Source of the DNA: Collinsella aerofaciens
GTDB lineage: Bacteria; Actinomycetota; Coriobacteriia; Coriobacteriales; Coriobacteriaceae
Assembly: GCF_028209885.1 (NCBI RefSeq)
Contig: NZ_JAQLEM010000008.1
Coordinates: 18,206 to 82,205, forward strand
Direction of reading: 5' to 3'
DNA: 64,000 nt
The notes beneath the pieces were generated by a model. The model did not search any database. It saw nothing but the letters and a program-made list of their open reading frames with translations, and was not told where the DNA came from. Shown in pieces: positions 32,197 through 40,707 of this stretch (positions within the stretch are counted from its first letter, which is position 1; the number at the start of each line of letters is the position of its first letter). Position numbers and translations under genes: made by a program.

Positions 32197-32253
32197 ATCT
32201 CGATCTGTAACAGATAGGAGAGGAATGACCCTCTTACTGTTACAGATTGAGAT
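32197..32253. repeat. 57-bp palindrome, array copy 3
   Basis: The arms are ATCTCGATCTGTAACAG and CTGTTACAGATTGAGAT. The outermost pair is A-T here and G-C in copies 1 and 2, a compensated change, and one more pair is a G-T wobble. It starts exactly 80 bases after copy 2. Confidence 0.9.
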
Positions 32254-32282
32254 GAAAACGGTGAGGCCCCTGGTCTACTTGA

Positions 32283-32582
32283 TTGCACCGGGGAAGCTCC
32301 GATCTCGACCTATATATAGGTGCAAATAGGCTGTTATCGAAGCTCGATCCTGAAGGTGTACTCTACTACACCAAAGTGTTACCTTGGGAAACGTCACCTC
32401 AGTATCCAAAACCACCGTCCCTCATATCCCAACTCAACAAAACAGCAGGTCAAAGGTATATAGATACGCCCGGGGCCGTGTATCTAGAGGTTTTCGTTGA
32501 CAGCCCCCAAGGTTGCATCGTATTATCTTCTTCGTTCGCGGGGGCGGCGGTCCAAAAGACCAAAGAACCTGCGGATACTTGA
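32283..32582 (+). CDS. Doubtful small reading frame (99 residues)
   Basis: The reading frame starts with a TTG and ends six bases before tRNA-Tyr. It has no recognised domain, no good ribosome binding site and a base composition lower in GC than the surrounding genes. The GC content and codon choice (AAA, TTA, ATA codons) are unlike those of neighbouring genes. It may be chance, a decayed gene or a foreign insertion next to the palindrome array. Confidence 0.15.
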   Translation: MHRGSSDLDLYIGANRLLSKLDPEGVLYYTKVLPWETSPQYPKPPSLISQLNKTAGQRYIDTPGAVYLEVFVDSPQGCIVLSSSFAGAAVQKTKEPADT

Positions 32583-32588
32583 ACGATT

Positions 32589-32670
32589 GGGAGTTTGCCC
32601 GAGTGGTTAATGGGGACGGGCTGTAAACCCGTTGGCTCTGCCTACATAGGTTCGAATCCTATAGCTCCCA
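32589..32670 (+). tRNA. tRNA-Tyr (anticodon GTA)
   Basis: Type II tRNA with an extra arm. The acceptor stem GGGAGTT pairs with AGCTCCC, the anticodon arm is ACGGG-CTGTAAA-CCCGT, and the T arm has GGTTCGAATCC. CCA is not encoded. Confidence 0.93.
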
Positions 32671-32680
32671 CCCGTCAAGT

Positions 32681-32756
32681 GCCTGTATAGCTCAGTCGGT
32701 AGAGCACTTCGTTGGTAACGAAGAGGTCACCAGTTCAAGTCTGGTTGCAGGCTCCA
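32681..32756 (+). tRNA. tRNA-Thr (anticodon GGT)
   Basis: The acceptor stem GCCTGTA pairs with TGCAGGC (one wobble), the anticodon arm is CTTCG-TTGGTAA-CGAAG, the T arm has AGTTCAAGTCT, and CCA is encoded. Confidence 0.95.
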
Positions 32757-32759
32757 TCC

Positions 32760-32836
32760 GGCGGTGTAGCTCAGTTGGTTAGAGCACACGGTTCATACCC
32801 GTGGCGTCACTGGTTCGAATCCAGTCACCGCTACCA
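32760..32836 (+). tRNA. tRNA-Met (anticodon CAT)
   Basis: The acceptor GGCGGTG pairs with CACCGCT (first pair G-T), the anticodon arm is CACGG-TTCATAC-CCGTG, and CCA is encoded. The anticodon stem lacks the three G-C pairs in a row of the initiator, so it is the elongator form (or an Ile-CAU type, which sequence alone does not fully exclude). Confidence 0.88.
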
Positions 32837-32847
32837 TAGGTAACACG

Positions 32848-32878
32848 GTGGCTTCTCAATAGTATGTTGAGAGGCCAC
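32848..32878 (+). repeat. Hairpin in the tuf leader
   Basis: GTGGCTTCTCAA and TTGAGAGGCCAC form a 12-bp stem with one wobble and a 7-base loop, between tRNA-Met and tuf, without a T-run. It may be a processing site separating the tRNAs from the tuf mRNA. Confidence 0.5.
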
Positions 32879-32932
32879 TATGGTATAAAGGCAAAGTCCC
32901 GTCCGGGGACGACCTGTTAAGAGGAGGGCTTT

Positions 32933-34123
32933 ATGGCCAAAGAGAAGTTTGAGCGCACTAAGCCGCATGTTAACATCGGCACCATTGGTCACGTCGACCA
33001 CGGCAAGACCACGCTGACCGCTGCCATCACCAAGGTTCTCTCCGAGACCGAGGGCTGCAAGGCTGACTTCACTGCGTTCGAGAACATCGACAAGGCTCCC
33101 GAGGAGCGCGAGCGCGGCATTACGATTTCCGTCTCCCACGTTGAGTACGAGACCGCTGCCCGTCACTACGCTCACGTTGACTGCCCGGGCCACGCTGACT
33201 ACGTCAAGAACATGATCTCCGGCGCTGCTCAGATGGACGGCGCTATCCTGGTCATCGCTGCTACCGACGGCCCCATGGCTCAGACCCGCGAGCACATCCT
33301 GCTCGCCCGTCAGGTCGGCGTTCCCTACATCGTCGTCTTCCTGAACAAGTGCGACATGGTCGACGATGACGAGCTCATCGACCTCGTCGAGATGGAGACC
33401 CGTGAGCTCCTCTCCGAGTACGATTTCCCCGGCGACGACATCCCCGTCATCCGTGGCTCCGCTCTGGGCGCTCTCGAGGGCGACGCCAAGTGGATGGACG
33501 CCATTCGCGAGCTCATGAAGGCCGTCGACGAGTACATCCCGACGCCTGCTCGTAACAACGACCTCCCGTTCCTGATGGCCGTTGAGGACGTTATGACCAT
33601 CTCCGGCCGTGGTACCGTTGCTACTGGCCGTGTCGAGCGCGGTGAGCTCAAGCTCAACGAGCCCGTCGAGATCGTCGGCATCAAGGATACCCAGAACACC
33701 GTCGTTACCGGTATCGAGATGTTCCGTAAGTCCATGGACTTCTGCGAGGCTGGCGACAACGTCGGTCTGCTGCTCCGCGGCATCAAGCGTGAGGACATCG
33801 AGCGCGGCCAGGTTCTCTGCAAGCCCGGTTCGGTTACCCCGCACACCAAGTTCACCGGCGAGATCTACGTTCTGACCAAGGAGGAGGGCGGCCGTCACAC
33901 CCCGTTCTTCGATGGTTATCGTCCTCAGTTCTACTTCCGTACCACCGACGTTACCGGTACGGTCAAGCTCCCCGAGGGCACCGAGATGGCTATGCCTGGT
34001 GACCACATCACCATCGAGGGCGACCTCATCCACCCGATCGCCATGGAGGAGGGCCTGCGCTTCGCTATCCGCGAGGGTGGCCACACCGTCGGTTCGGGCA
34101 TCGTCTCCACGATCATTGAGTAA
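32933..34123 (+). CDS. tuf: Translation elongation factor Tu
   Basis: GTPase that delivers aminoacyl-tRNA to the ribosome. 396 residues. GTP-binding motifs are GHVDHGKT (near residue 19), DCPGHADY and NKCDMVDD; the domain 2 and 3 blocks [12 protein letters not shown] and [14 protein letters not shown] are intact. AGGAGGG stands before the ATG. Codon choice is strongly biased to C-ending codons, as for a highly expressed gene. Here tuf follows three tRNA genes and precedes rpmG-secE-nusG, instead of being with rpsL-fusA. Confidence 0.98.
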   Translation: MAKEKFERTKPHVNIGTIGHVDHGKTTLTAAITKVLSETEGCKADFTAFENIDKAPEERERGITISVSHVEYETAARHYAHVDCPGHADYVKNMISGAAQMDGAILVIAATDGPMAQTREHILLARQVGVPYIVVFLNKCDMVDDDELIDLVEMETRELLSEYDFPGDDIPVIRGSALGALEGDAKWMDAIRELMKAVDEYIPTPARNNDLPFLMAVEDVMTISGRGTVATGRVERGELKLNEPVEIVGIKDTQNTVVTGIEMFRKSMDFCEAGDNVGLLLRGIKREDIERGQVLCKPGSVTPHTKFTGEIYVLTKEEGGRHTPFFDGYRPQFYFRTTDVTGTVKLPEGTEMAMPGDHITIEGDLIHPIAMEEGLRFAIREGGHTVGSGIVSTIIE

Positions 34124-34150
34124 ATTAGCTCTTTGATATAGCTGACTTAG

Positions 34151-34185
34151 AGAACCCGGCACTTATATGGGTGCCGGGTTCTTTT
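34151..34185 (+). terminator. Terminator after tuf
   Basis: AGAACCCGGCAC and GTGCCGGGTTCT form a perfect 12-bp stem with an 8-base loop, followed by TTTCT. Confidence 0.88.
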
Positions 34186-34327
34186 CTGCAATGGATATTG
34201 AGCCGTTGCTGGTGTCGAGAGGATCGATAATGGTCCTGGATGCACCGTCGATTAGCTCTCGATGGCTTCATTGATGTGTTCCAAATATGAATGGATCCAC
34301 CGAGAACCAATTGACTCGAGGTTTTCA

Positions 34328-34357
34328 TTGACAGCACTTACGTGGAGCTGATAAAGT
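34328..34357 (+). promoter_or_regulatory. Probable promoter of rpmG-secE-nusG
   Basis: A consensus TTGACA and TAAAGT with an 18-base spacer, about 45 bases before rpmG. Confidence 0.6.
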
Positions 34358-34402
34358 AACAACTCGTGCCCGTACGGGGCGGAAATGAAAGGTTCAGGAT
34401 AC

Positions 34403-34552
34403 ATGCGTACTCTAGTTACTCTTGCGTGCACTGAGTGCAAGCGCCGCAACTATACGACCACCAAGAACAAGTCGACCATGCCTGATCGTATGGAGATCAA
34501 GAAGTATTGCCCCTGGTGCCGTCACCACACGCTGCACAAAGAGACTCGCTAG
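34403..34552 (+). CDS. rpmG: 50S ribosomal protein L33
   Basis: 49 residues starting [17 protein letters not shown]. The zinc-binding pairs CTEC and CPWC are both present, as in the zinc-ribbon (C+) form of L33, and [18 protein letters not shown] is the family core. It precedes tRNA-Trp and secE, the standard order in Gram-positive bacteria. ATGAAAGG lies upstream of the start. Confidence 0.95.
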   Translation: MRTLVTLACTECKRRNYTTTKNKSTMPDRMEIKKYCPWCRHHTLHKETR

Positions 34553-34565
34553 TCTCTAGTCACAT

Positions 34566-34641
34566 ACGCCAGTAGTTCAATTGGTAGAGCATCGGTCTCC
34601 AAAACCGAGTGTTGAGGGTTCGAGTCCTTCCTGGCGTGCCA
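34566..34641 (+). tRNA. tRNA-Trp (anticodon CCA)
   Basis: The acceptor stem ACGCCAG pairs with CTGGCGT, the anticodon arm is TCGGT-CTCCAAA-ACCGA, and the 3' CCA is encoded. It lies between rpmG and secE, as in many bacteria. Confidence 0.95.
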
Positions 34642-34650
34642 GTCATTATT

Positions 34651-34680
34651 CCGTAAGCTCCCACTTGGGGGCTTACGGTT
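34651..34680 (+). terminator. Weak terminator-like hairpin before secE
   Basis: CCGTAAGC(T)CCCA and TGGGGGCTTACGG pair nearly fully; only TTT follows, so partial read-through to secE is likely. Confidence 0.5.
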
Positions 34681-34717
34681 TACTCATGTATAAGCGCATT
34701 GCGCGGAGGTAACCCAA

Positions 34718-35056
34718 ATGGCCAACAAGAAGAACAAGAAGAAGGCTCAGCAGCCGGCACCTGCCAACAAAGCTGCCGCCAACTCCAAGGTTGAGGCCAA
34801 GAAGGCCGTTGCCAAGAAGAACGAGAAGGCTGCGAAGTCCAAGAAGAACGAGAAGCCTGGTTTCTTCGCCCGCACCAAGAAGTATTTCGCTTCGGTCAAG
34901 TCCGAGATGAAGCGTGTCACGTGGCCCGATAAGAAGGAGCTCGTGAACTACTCGGTTGTCGTTTGCGCTTCTCTGATCGTCGTCGGCGTCGTCATCGCTC
35001 TGCTCGATGCTGGCTTTGGCGAGGCTCTTGCTCTGTTCTCTGGATTGAGGGGCTAA
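34718..35056 (+). CDS. secE: Protein translocase subunit SecE
   Basis: 112 residues. A long Lys/Ala-rich N-terminal extension (residues 1-50) is followed by FFARTKKYFASVKSEMKRVTWPDKKEL with the SecE signature (VTWP), and one C-terminal membrane helix SVVVCASLIVVGVVIALLD. SecE clamps SecY in the membrane channel. It is directly followed by nusG after 3 bases, the universal secE-nusG pair. Confidence 0.95.
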   Translation: MANKKNKKKAQQPAPANKAAANSKVEAKKAVAKKNEKAAKSKKNEKPGFFARTKKYFASVKSEMKRVTWPDKKELVNYSVVVCASLIVVGVVIALLDAGFGEALALFSGLRG

Positions 35057-35059
35057 ACC

Positions 35060-35596
35060 ATGTCTAAGCGTTGGTACGTCGTTCACACTTACTCTGGATA
35101 CGAGAACCGCGTTAAGTCCGATCTCGAGCATCGTATCGAGACCATGGGCATGCAGGACCGTATCTTTGATATCGAGATTCCTATGGAGCGCGTCACCGAG
35201 ATTAAAGAGGGTGGCAAGCGTGAGACCAAGGATTCCAAGATTTTCCCGGGTTATGTCCTGGTCCGCATGGAGATGGATGACGATGCTTGGACGTGCGTTC
35301 GTAACACGCCTGGCGTCACCGGTTTCCTAGGCGGCAACGGCAAGCCCGCTCCGCTTTCCCGCGACGAGTACAACAAGATGACTCGTCGTCCCGGTAAGGG
35401 CGATTCGCCCAAGCGCACCTCGGTTGATATTCAGGTCGGCACGTCCGTCCGCGTCACCGATGGCCCGCTTACCGACTTTGATGGCAAGGTCTCCGAGGTT
35501 AACACCGAGGCTGGCAAGCTCAAGGTCACGCTGATGATCTTTGGCCGCGAGACGCCGGTCGAGCTCGACTTTAACCAGGTCGCTGTCATCGCTTAA
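35060..35596 (+). CDS. nusG: Transcription termination/antitermination factor NusG
   Basis: 178 residues. The NGN domain begins RWYVVHTYSGYENRVKSDLEHR in outline, with FPGYVLVRMEMDDDAW and RNTPGVTGFLGG. The C-terminal KOW domain has VRVTDGPLTDFDGKVSEVN. It binds RNA polymerase and ribosome or Rho. Co-transcribed with secE. Confidence 0.97.
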   Translation: MSKRWYVVHTYSGYENRVKSDLEHRIETMGMQDRIFDIEIPMERVTEIKEGGKRETKDSKIFPGYVLVRMEMDDDAWTCVRNTPGVTGFLGGNGKPAPLSRDEYNKMTRRPGKGDSPKRTSVDIQVGTSVRVTDGPLTDFDGKVSEVNTEAGKLKVTLMIFGRETPVELDFNQVAVIA

Positions 35597-35716
35597 GTTT
35601 TCGTCCGTTCGCGCGAGCGTGCTTCTTCTGTGACTGCTCATCTCAGGAGTGCTTCTAACACGTGCGTGCTTACGATATAGCAAGTACTTCACACTCGTGA
35701 TTCGAAAGGAATGACC

Positions 35717-36145
35717 ATGGCTGAGAAGAAGGTTGCCAACGTCATTAAGCTCCAGATTCCTGCTGGTGCAGCTAACCCCGCTCCTCCCGTCGGCCCCGCC
35801 CTGGGCGCTGCTGGCGTGAACATCATGCAGTTCTGCCAGGCCTTTAACGCCGAGACGCAGGACAAGAAGGGCGACATCATCCCCGTTGAGATCTCTGTCT
35901 ACGAGGATAAGTCCTTCTCCTTCATCACCAAGACCCCGCCGGCGGCTCACCTCATCAAGAAGGAGCTCAACCTCAAGTCTGGTTCCGCTAAGCCCCAGGC
36001 CGACAAGGTTGGTCAGCTCTCCCAGGAGCAGCTTACCAAGATCGCCGAGATCAAGATGCCGGACCTCAATGCCAACGACATTGACGCCGCCAAGAAGATC
36101 ATCGCCGGTACCGCCCGTTCCATGGGCGTCACCATCGCTGAGTAG
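35717..36145 (+). CDS. rplK: 50S ribosomal protein L11
   Basis: 142 residues. The N-terminal domain has [21 protein letters not shown] and the C-terminal RNA-binding domain has [13 protein letters not shown]. The second of two in-frame ATG (35717) is chosen because GAAAGGA ends at 35710, leaving normal spacing. It forms with rplA the L11 operon, usually regulated by L1 binding in the leader. Confidence 0.97.
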   Translation: MAEKKVANVIKLQIPAGAANPAPPVGPALGAAGVNIMQFCQAFNAETQDKKGDIIPVEISVYEDKSFSFITKTPPAAHLIKKELNLKSGSAKPQADKVGQLSQEQLTKIAEIKMPDLNANDIDAAKKIIAGTARSMGVTIAE

Positions 36146-36262
36146 CGATTTCTTATGGTAACGACGGGTGCTCCGACCGGGGCGCCCGTTAAATGTGTGC
36201 AATAGGGCACACGAAACGATGTGGGAGGGCTCACGCCCGTTTAACCACAGGAGGTAATGCAC

Positions 36263-36970
36263 ATGGCTAAGCATGGTAAGAGCTATAACGCCGCTGCCGA
36301 GAAGATCGACCGCGCCACGCTCTACACCCCCCTTCAGGCTGCCAAGCTCATCAAGGAGCTCGACACCGCCAAGTTCGACGAGACCGTCGAGGCCCACTTC
36401 CGTCTGGGCATCGATACTCGTAAGGCTGACCAGAACATCCGTGGTTCCATCTCCCTGCCCCACGGCACCGGCAAGACCGTTCGTGTTGCTGTCTTCGCCG
36501 AGGGCGAGAAGGCCCGCGAGGCCGAGGCTGCCGGCGCCGACATCATCGGTTCCGACGAGCTCGTCGCCCAGATCCAGAAGGGCGAGATCAACTTCGACGC
36601 CGCTATCGCTACGCCGAACATGATGGCCAAGGTTGGCCGCATCGGTAAGATCCTTGGTCCCCGTGGCCTTATGCCGAACCCCAAGCTCGGCACCGTGACC
36701 ATGGACGTCGCCAAGATGGTCTCCGAGCTCAAGGCTGGCCGCGTTGAGTACCGCGCCGACCGCTACGGCATCTGCCACGTGCCCCTGGGCAAGAAGTCCT
36801 TCTCTGAGCAGCAGCTCGTCGAGAACTACGCTGCCCTGTACACCGAGATCCTGCGCGTCAAGCCCTCTTCTGCTAAGGGCAAGTACGTCAAGTCCATCTC
36901 CGTGTCTTCCACCATGGGCCCTGGCGTCAAGGTCGATCCCGCTGTCCAGCGTGACTTCCTGGCTGAGTAA
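36263..36970 (+). CDS. rplA: 50S ribosomal protein L1
   Basis: 235 residues. Blocks include [23 protein letters not shown] (partly quoted), [17 protein letters not shown] and [18 protein letters not shown], the L1 signature. AGGAGG lies 8 bases before the ATG at 36263, an earlier ATG at 36257 is too close to it. The 117-base gap after rplK contains an ACGGGTGCTC/GGGGCGCCCGT hairpin (about 36157-36189), a possible regulatory or processing site. Confidence 0.97.
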   Translation: MAKHGKSYNAAAEKIDRATLYTPLQAAKLIKELDTAKFDETVEAHFRLGIDTRKADQNIRGSISLPHGTGKTVRVAVFAEGEKAREAEAAGADIIGSDELVAQIQKGEINFDAAIATPNMMAKVGRIGKILGPRGLMPNPKLGTVTMDVAKMVSELKAGRVEYRADRYGICHVPLGKKSFSEQQLVENYAALYTEILRVKPSSAKGKYVKSISVSSTMGPGVKVDPAVQRDFLAE

Positions 36971-37006
36971 CTGCTAGTTACTGCCTGAGCAAAGCAAGCA
37001 TTGCTA

Positions 37007-37045
37007 AAGAAACCCGGTTCTGCCTTGTGCAGGACCGGGTTTCTT
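37007..37045. terminator. Terminator after rplA
   Basis: AAGAAACCCGGT and ACCGGGTTTCTT form a 12-bp perfect stem. The loop is 15 bases with its own TCTGC-GCAGG pairing. The stem contains the T-rich end itself. Confidence 0.8.
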
Positions 37046-37095
37046 GCTATCTCGGGTTAAAACCAACACGAAGTAGACAGTCGCCTTTGTGGTGG

Positions 37096-37806
37096 TTACC
37101 AGGGGGTTCTGGCGGTTGAGGACTCGATGGCATCGTGGCGTTTGAGCTCGCGGCGCATGGTTTGCGAATTGAGCCAGGCTGCCTGCCAGCCACGGATGGG
37201 GTAGCGCGTCTGGTCGAGCTCAAACTGCGTATAGCCGCAGGCGTTGATGATCGTCGTTCCACACATATGCTGCCGCTCGCGCTGAAAATCGTAACCGTAG
37301 CTTTGGTGTACATGCCCATGCACCATGTAGTCGGCCCCCCAGGACTCAAGTGCCGTGTTAAAGCACTCAAACCCTCGATGCGGTAGATCGTCCAGATCAC
37401 CCATACCGGCGGCGGGCGCATGGGTAAGCAGAATGTCGCACCCGCCGACCATCCTAACCTTACGCGACAGCTTACGCATGCGCTTGGACATCTCGCGTTC
37501 GGTGTACATGTTGGCGCCGTCGCGATAACGCATGGACCCGCCAAGGCCCGCAATGCGAATCCCTCGGTACGTGTACACGCTGTCTTCCACGCAGATACAT
37601 CCGCCCGGTGCATGACGTGCGTAGCGATCATCGTGATTGCCGCGCACGTAGATGAGCGGCTTGTTGATGACTGTGACCAAAAACTCAAGATAGTCCGGGT
37701 CCAGATCGCCGGCGGACAAAATCAGGTCGACACCCTCAAAGCGTTCCTTGCGAAAGCACTCCCAAAGGCATCGTTCTTCGGTATCGGCTATGGCAAGGAT
37801 TTTCAT
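37096..37806 (-). CDS. Calcineurin-like metallophosphoesterase
   Basis: 236 residues. Metal-binding motifs of the superfamily appear in order: IADTEE (residue 7 on, an Asp but without the usual D-x-H histidine), SAGDLD, YVRGNHDDR, LLTHAP and VHGHVHQ. The missing first histidine is unusual and might change metal use. Substrate unknown. It overlaps the end of the upstream ParB-like/BMP fusion gene by 4 bases, so the two proteins are made together and may act together. Confidence 0.82.
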   Translation of the reverse strand: MKILAIADTEERCLWECFRKERFEGVDLILSAGDLDPDYLEFLVTVINKPLIYVRGNHDDRYARHAPGGCICVEDSVYTYRGIRIAGLGGSMRYRDGANMYTEREMSKRMRKLSRKVRMVGGCDILLTHAPAAGMGDLDDLPHRGFECFNTALESWGADYMVHGHVHQSYGYDFQRERQHMCGTTIINACGYTQFELDQTRYPIRGWQAAWLNSQTMRRELKRHDAIESSTARTPW

Positions 37807-39719
37807 AGGGCAGGGACTTTCGGCTCATCGTCGAGCTGCGGAATGGTGCCTACCACGTTATCCGCCAGCCAATTCATCTCGACAATCTGCGTGCTCGGCA
37901 GCGGAGGGAAGCCTTCGATCTGTACCACGCCGTTCTGGCTGTGGAGCTCGCCGCCAAAGGGGTTGATGGAGCCCTCGACAATGCCGTTGCGGAGCAACTG
38001 CACGAGTTTGCGCGTCTGGTAGGGTAGGCCCGGAGCGTAACGGATATCGATAACGCCCGAGCTCATGCCGTACCAGTAGTTGACGGCGCGAACCTGGTTG
38101 TCGTCACTGGTCTCGTCCCACGTGCCGTGCAGAAGGCTGCGAACGATGAGCTCGTAGTAACGGCCCCAGTTCCATACCGGCATGGCGATGCCGGTAACCT
38201 TGCCATCGACCAGGCGGTGGAGTCCGTAGGCCGTAGGGTCTTCGAGCGACTTTGACATGTCAGCGCCGGTCATGACGCTCACGCCTTCGCGGCACATGGC
38301 CTCGGCGAGACCGCCGGCGGGCACATCGCCCCAGGTGAGGATAATTTGCGCGCGGGGGTCGAGCAGCGAGGCACCGATGGCAAAGGCATTGATCTCGCTG
38401 AGTGCGCCCGAGGCGAAGACCGACGCGTGGTAGCCGATGCGATGGTTGTCCGCCATGCTGGCGGCAAGGGCGCCCAGGAGGAACTTGGCCTCGTACATCT
38501 TGCCAAAGTACGAACGGACGCTTTGGTGGGGAAGGCCGATAGAGCAGTTAAGGAACCGAACCTGGGGATACTCAACGGCAGCTCTGAGCGTGTATTCCAT
38601 CAGGCGGTGCGAGGTCGAGAAGATGACGTTGTCTCCATGTTTGACAGCCGTTTCCACGGCGGCGTAGAACACGTCCGGATCGTGACAGTCTTCGAACGCC
38701 TCGGTGCGCACGATACCGTCAAAGTGCTCATCGAGATACTGACGTCCTTGGTCGTGCAGACTGTCCCAGCTCGACGCCGCACAGGGGAACTCATGGATAA
38801 AGGCGATACGCAGGGGGTTGGCCGCCGAATAGACAGTCTTGCCCATAAAGAAGTTGAGCACGCCGGAGGTGGACTTGGCGGGCGACTCCTCCTCATCGAC
38901 GCTCGGCGCTTCGACAAGATCGACCTTGTCCTCGTCGTTTTTGCCGGCAATGACCAGCTCGCGCCAAATCTTGCACAGGCGGTTTACGACGATATCCGTC
39001 GGCGTATCCAGCAGGCGGTCCTGGTTGTACACATTGAGGTAGACGAGCATGGCGTCGGCGGGCGTAATGTCCAGGTGGTCGCCGCCTGCGCGAAGGTAGG
39101 CGCGCTTAAAGAGCAGGAAGGTGTGGCGCAGGTAGTCGACCTTTTTCTGCGGCCATTTTTCGATAAGGTTCCGACCGAGCATCTTGGCGAGCGTCTCGTA
39201 GCTTCCCTCACGCGAGAACTCGATTTCGTATAGGGGGCAGACGCGCCAAAACGCGCAGAATTCACCGTACAGGCGGCTTTCGACGGAATCCCATGTGCCG
39301 GGGTAGAGACGGGTGACCCTGGCCGAAACCGTTGGAGCGTCCAGGAATTTGAGGACACTGACGCGTTTGTTGCCTTCCTGGACATAGAACCGATGCATGA
39401 ACTCGGTGACGATGATGGGATCACGATAGCCCTCGGTTACCTGGATGTCGTAGAGGTTGGACCACTTGCGGGCGAACTCAGTGTTAAACGGCAGCAGGGG
39501 CATAAAGTTGCATGAAAAGGCGGACTGACGGCCTTTGGTGACTGTGCCGACGACCATTTCGAGCGGAATATCCCTTAGGCCGACATTCTCTCGCTGACCT
39601 AAGGGGAGCTGGGCAACGAGGCTGTCGAGGTCCGTAAGGTACGGGTGCTCGCTTTGGCTGATGGCGCGACGGCGTCCCTGCTCGCCGCGCTTGCGTGCTT
39701 GACGATAGGCCTCTTCCAT
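37803..39719 (-). CDS. Cytosolic ParB-like / BMP (PnrA-like) ligand-binding fusion protein
   Basis: 638 residues with no signal peptide or membrane segment. Residues about 50-115 look like a ParB/sulfiredoxin-like domain: NVGLRDIPLEMVVGTVTKGRQ, then EGYRDPIIVTEFMHRFYVQEGNKRVSVLKF in pieces. After a helical middle part, residues about 300-600 resemble the BMP/PnrA family of nucleoside-binding ABC lipoproteins (IAFIHEF, VIFSTSHRLMEYTL, FLLGALAASM, GYHASVFASGALSEINAFAIGA). BMP proteins are normally exported; here the binding domain is inside the cell, which suggests ligand sensing. It overlaps a phosphoesterase gene by 4 bases. Confidence 0.75.
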   Translation of the reverse strand: MEEAYRQARKRGEQGRRRAISQSEHPYLTDLDSLVAQLPLGQRENVGLRDIPLEMVVGTVTKGRQSAFSCNFMPLLPFNTEFARKWSNLYDIQVTEGYRDPIIVTEFMHRFYVQEGNKRVSVLKFLDAPTVSARVTRLYPGTWDSVESRLYGEFCAFWRVCPLYEIEFSREGSYETLAKMLGRNLIEKWPQKKVDYLRHTFLLFKRAYLRAGGDHLDITPADAMLVYLNVYNQDRLLDTPTDIVVNRLCKIWRELVIAGKNDEDKVDLVEAPSVDEEESPAKSTSGVLNFFMGKTVYSAANPLRIAFIHEFPCAASSWDSLHDQGRQYLDEHFDGIVRTEAFEDCHDPDVFYAAVETAVKHGDNVIFSTSHRLMEYTLRAAVEYPQVRFLNCSIGLPHQSVRSYFGKMYEAKFLLGALAASMADNHRIGYHASVFASGALSEINAFAIGASLLDPRAQIILTWGDVPAGGLAEAMCREGVSVMTGADMSKSLEDPTAYGLHRLVDGKVTGIAMPVWNWGRYYELIVRSLLHGTWDETSDDNQVRAVNYWYGMSSGVIDIRYAPGLPYQTRKLVQLLRNGIVEGSINPFGGELHSQNGVVQIEGFPPLPSTQIVEMNWLADNVVGTIPQLDDEPKVPAL

Positions 39720-39780
39720 GATGTTGCTCCCTTAGTCGTTTAAACAACTATATGAACCATGGTACCACGAATGAAAACCA

Positions 39781-39810
39781 CCACAAAGGTGCCTGTCCCT
39801 TTTTGGCGGG
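39781..39810 (-). repeat. Hairpin repeat, GGGACAGG-loop family
   Basis: On the minus strand CCCGCCAAAAAGGGACAGG is followed by CACCTTTGTGG, giving an imperfect stem (CC-CCAAA with TTTGTGG) around the shared AAGGGACAGGC loop. It lies right after the mscS stop codon and may end its transcript. Confidence 0.55.
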
Positions 39811-40578
39811 TTAGGCGATGATGGGGGCGATGGCACGGATGCAGGCGTCGGCTGCCGTGAAAGTAGTGCTGTCGTCGCTGACGATAAAGATGATCTTTCC
39901 TTTGATGCCAAAGTCGCCGATTTCGCTAAAGAGTACGTAGGGCTCCTTGTCAAAGCCCGAGATGGGAAGCACGGCGGCCTTGGTGGCGCTGGTCAGCTCG
40001 TCTGCCAGTGCGTCGAGCGAGGCCCACTTGGACGTGTCCTTTACGGCAACGGGCACAGCCACACGCCCAAAGGGCATGAGGTGCACGAGCGTGTTCTTGG
40101 AGATATTTGAGTTGGGGACGATGATGGTTTGCCCGCAGGCGTCCTCGATGGTCGTATGACGCCAGGTGATGTCCTGGACCACGCCCGACACGCCGCCGAC
40201 CTCGATATTGTCGCCGGGCTTGATGATGCCCATAAAGGTCACCTGCATGCCGCCGATAAGGTTTGACAGCGTGTCCTGAAAGCCCAGCGAGATGGCGATG
40301 CCGCCGACGCCAAGAGCGGCGACGAGGGCGTTTGCGTTAATGCCAAAGCAGTTGTCGAGGATAAAGCTGCCGCCAATCATCCAGATGACGGCGCGCGCGA
40401 TGTTGATGAAGATACTCGATGCCGGAAGCGGGTTATCGTCTCGGTTGAGCAGATGGTTCAGGGTCTTGGATACGACCTTGGCGGCGACGGCGGTGCCTAT
40501 CGCCAAGATGACGGCCCAGATGATGTTGTGGACCCACCGTTGCTCAAAGAAATGAAGAATCGGCTCAAACAATTCCAT
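39811..40578 (-). CDS. Mechanosensitive channel of the MscS family
   Basis: 255 residues. Two or three membrane helices precede the pore helix ALVAALGVGGIAISLGFQDTLSNLIGG, the classical Gly/Ala-rich MscS TM3. The following beta domain has IKPGDNIEVGGVSGVVQDITWRHTTI and IIVPNSNI. It releases solutes during hypo-osmotic shock. The ATG at 40578 follows AGGAGG. It is shorter than E. coli MscS at the N-terminus and C-terminus, as is common in Gram-positive bacteria. Confidence 0.92.
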   Translation of the reverse strand: MELFEPILHFFEQRWVHNIIWAVILAIGTAVAAKVVSKTLNHLLNRDDNPLPASSIFINIARAVIWMIGGSFILDNCFGINANALVAALGVGGIAISLGFQDTLSNLIGGMQVTFMGIIKPGDNIEVGGVSGVVQDITWRHTTIEDACGQTIIVPNSNISKNTLVHLMPFGRVAVPVAVKDTSKWASLDALADELTSATKAAVLPISGFDKEPYVLFSEIGDFGIKGKIIFIVSDDSTTFTAADACIRAIAPIIA

Positions 40579-40622
40579 GTGGGGAAAACCTCCTAATGAT
40601 CGTCCAACCATGATACCCACCA

Positions 40623-40656
40623 AGAAGCCCGTCCGATCAAATTCGGACGGGCTTCT
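40623..40656 (-). terminator. Terminator of the 5'-nucleotidase gene
   Basis: AGAAGCCCGTCCGA and TCGGACGGGCTTCT form a perfect 14-bp stem with a 6-base loop. It lies 50 bases after the stop codon of the minus-strand gene. Confidence 0.75.
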
Positions 40657-40707
40657 GTGCTCGATATAAGGTTTACGCGGCGGGGCTGCAAGGCCCGGCG
40701 GTGTAGC

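Noticed and set aside
32037-32253. CRISPR array
   Set aside because: The repeated part is a long palindrome with different interior, there are only three units, and no cas genes are present. Spacers of 23 bases are also too short.
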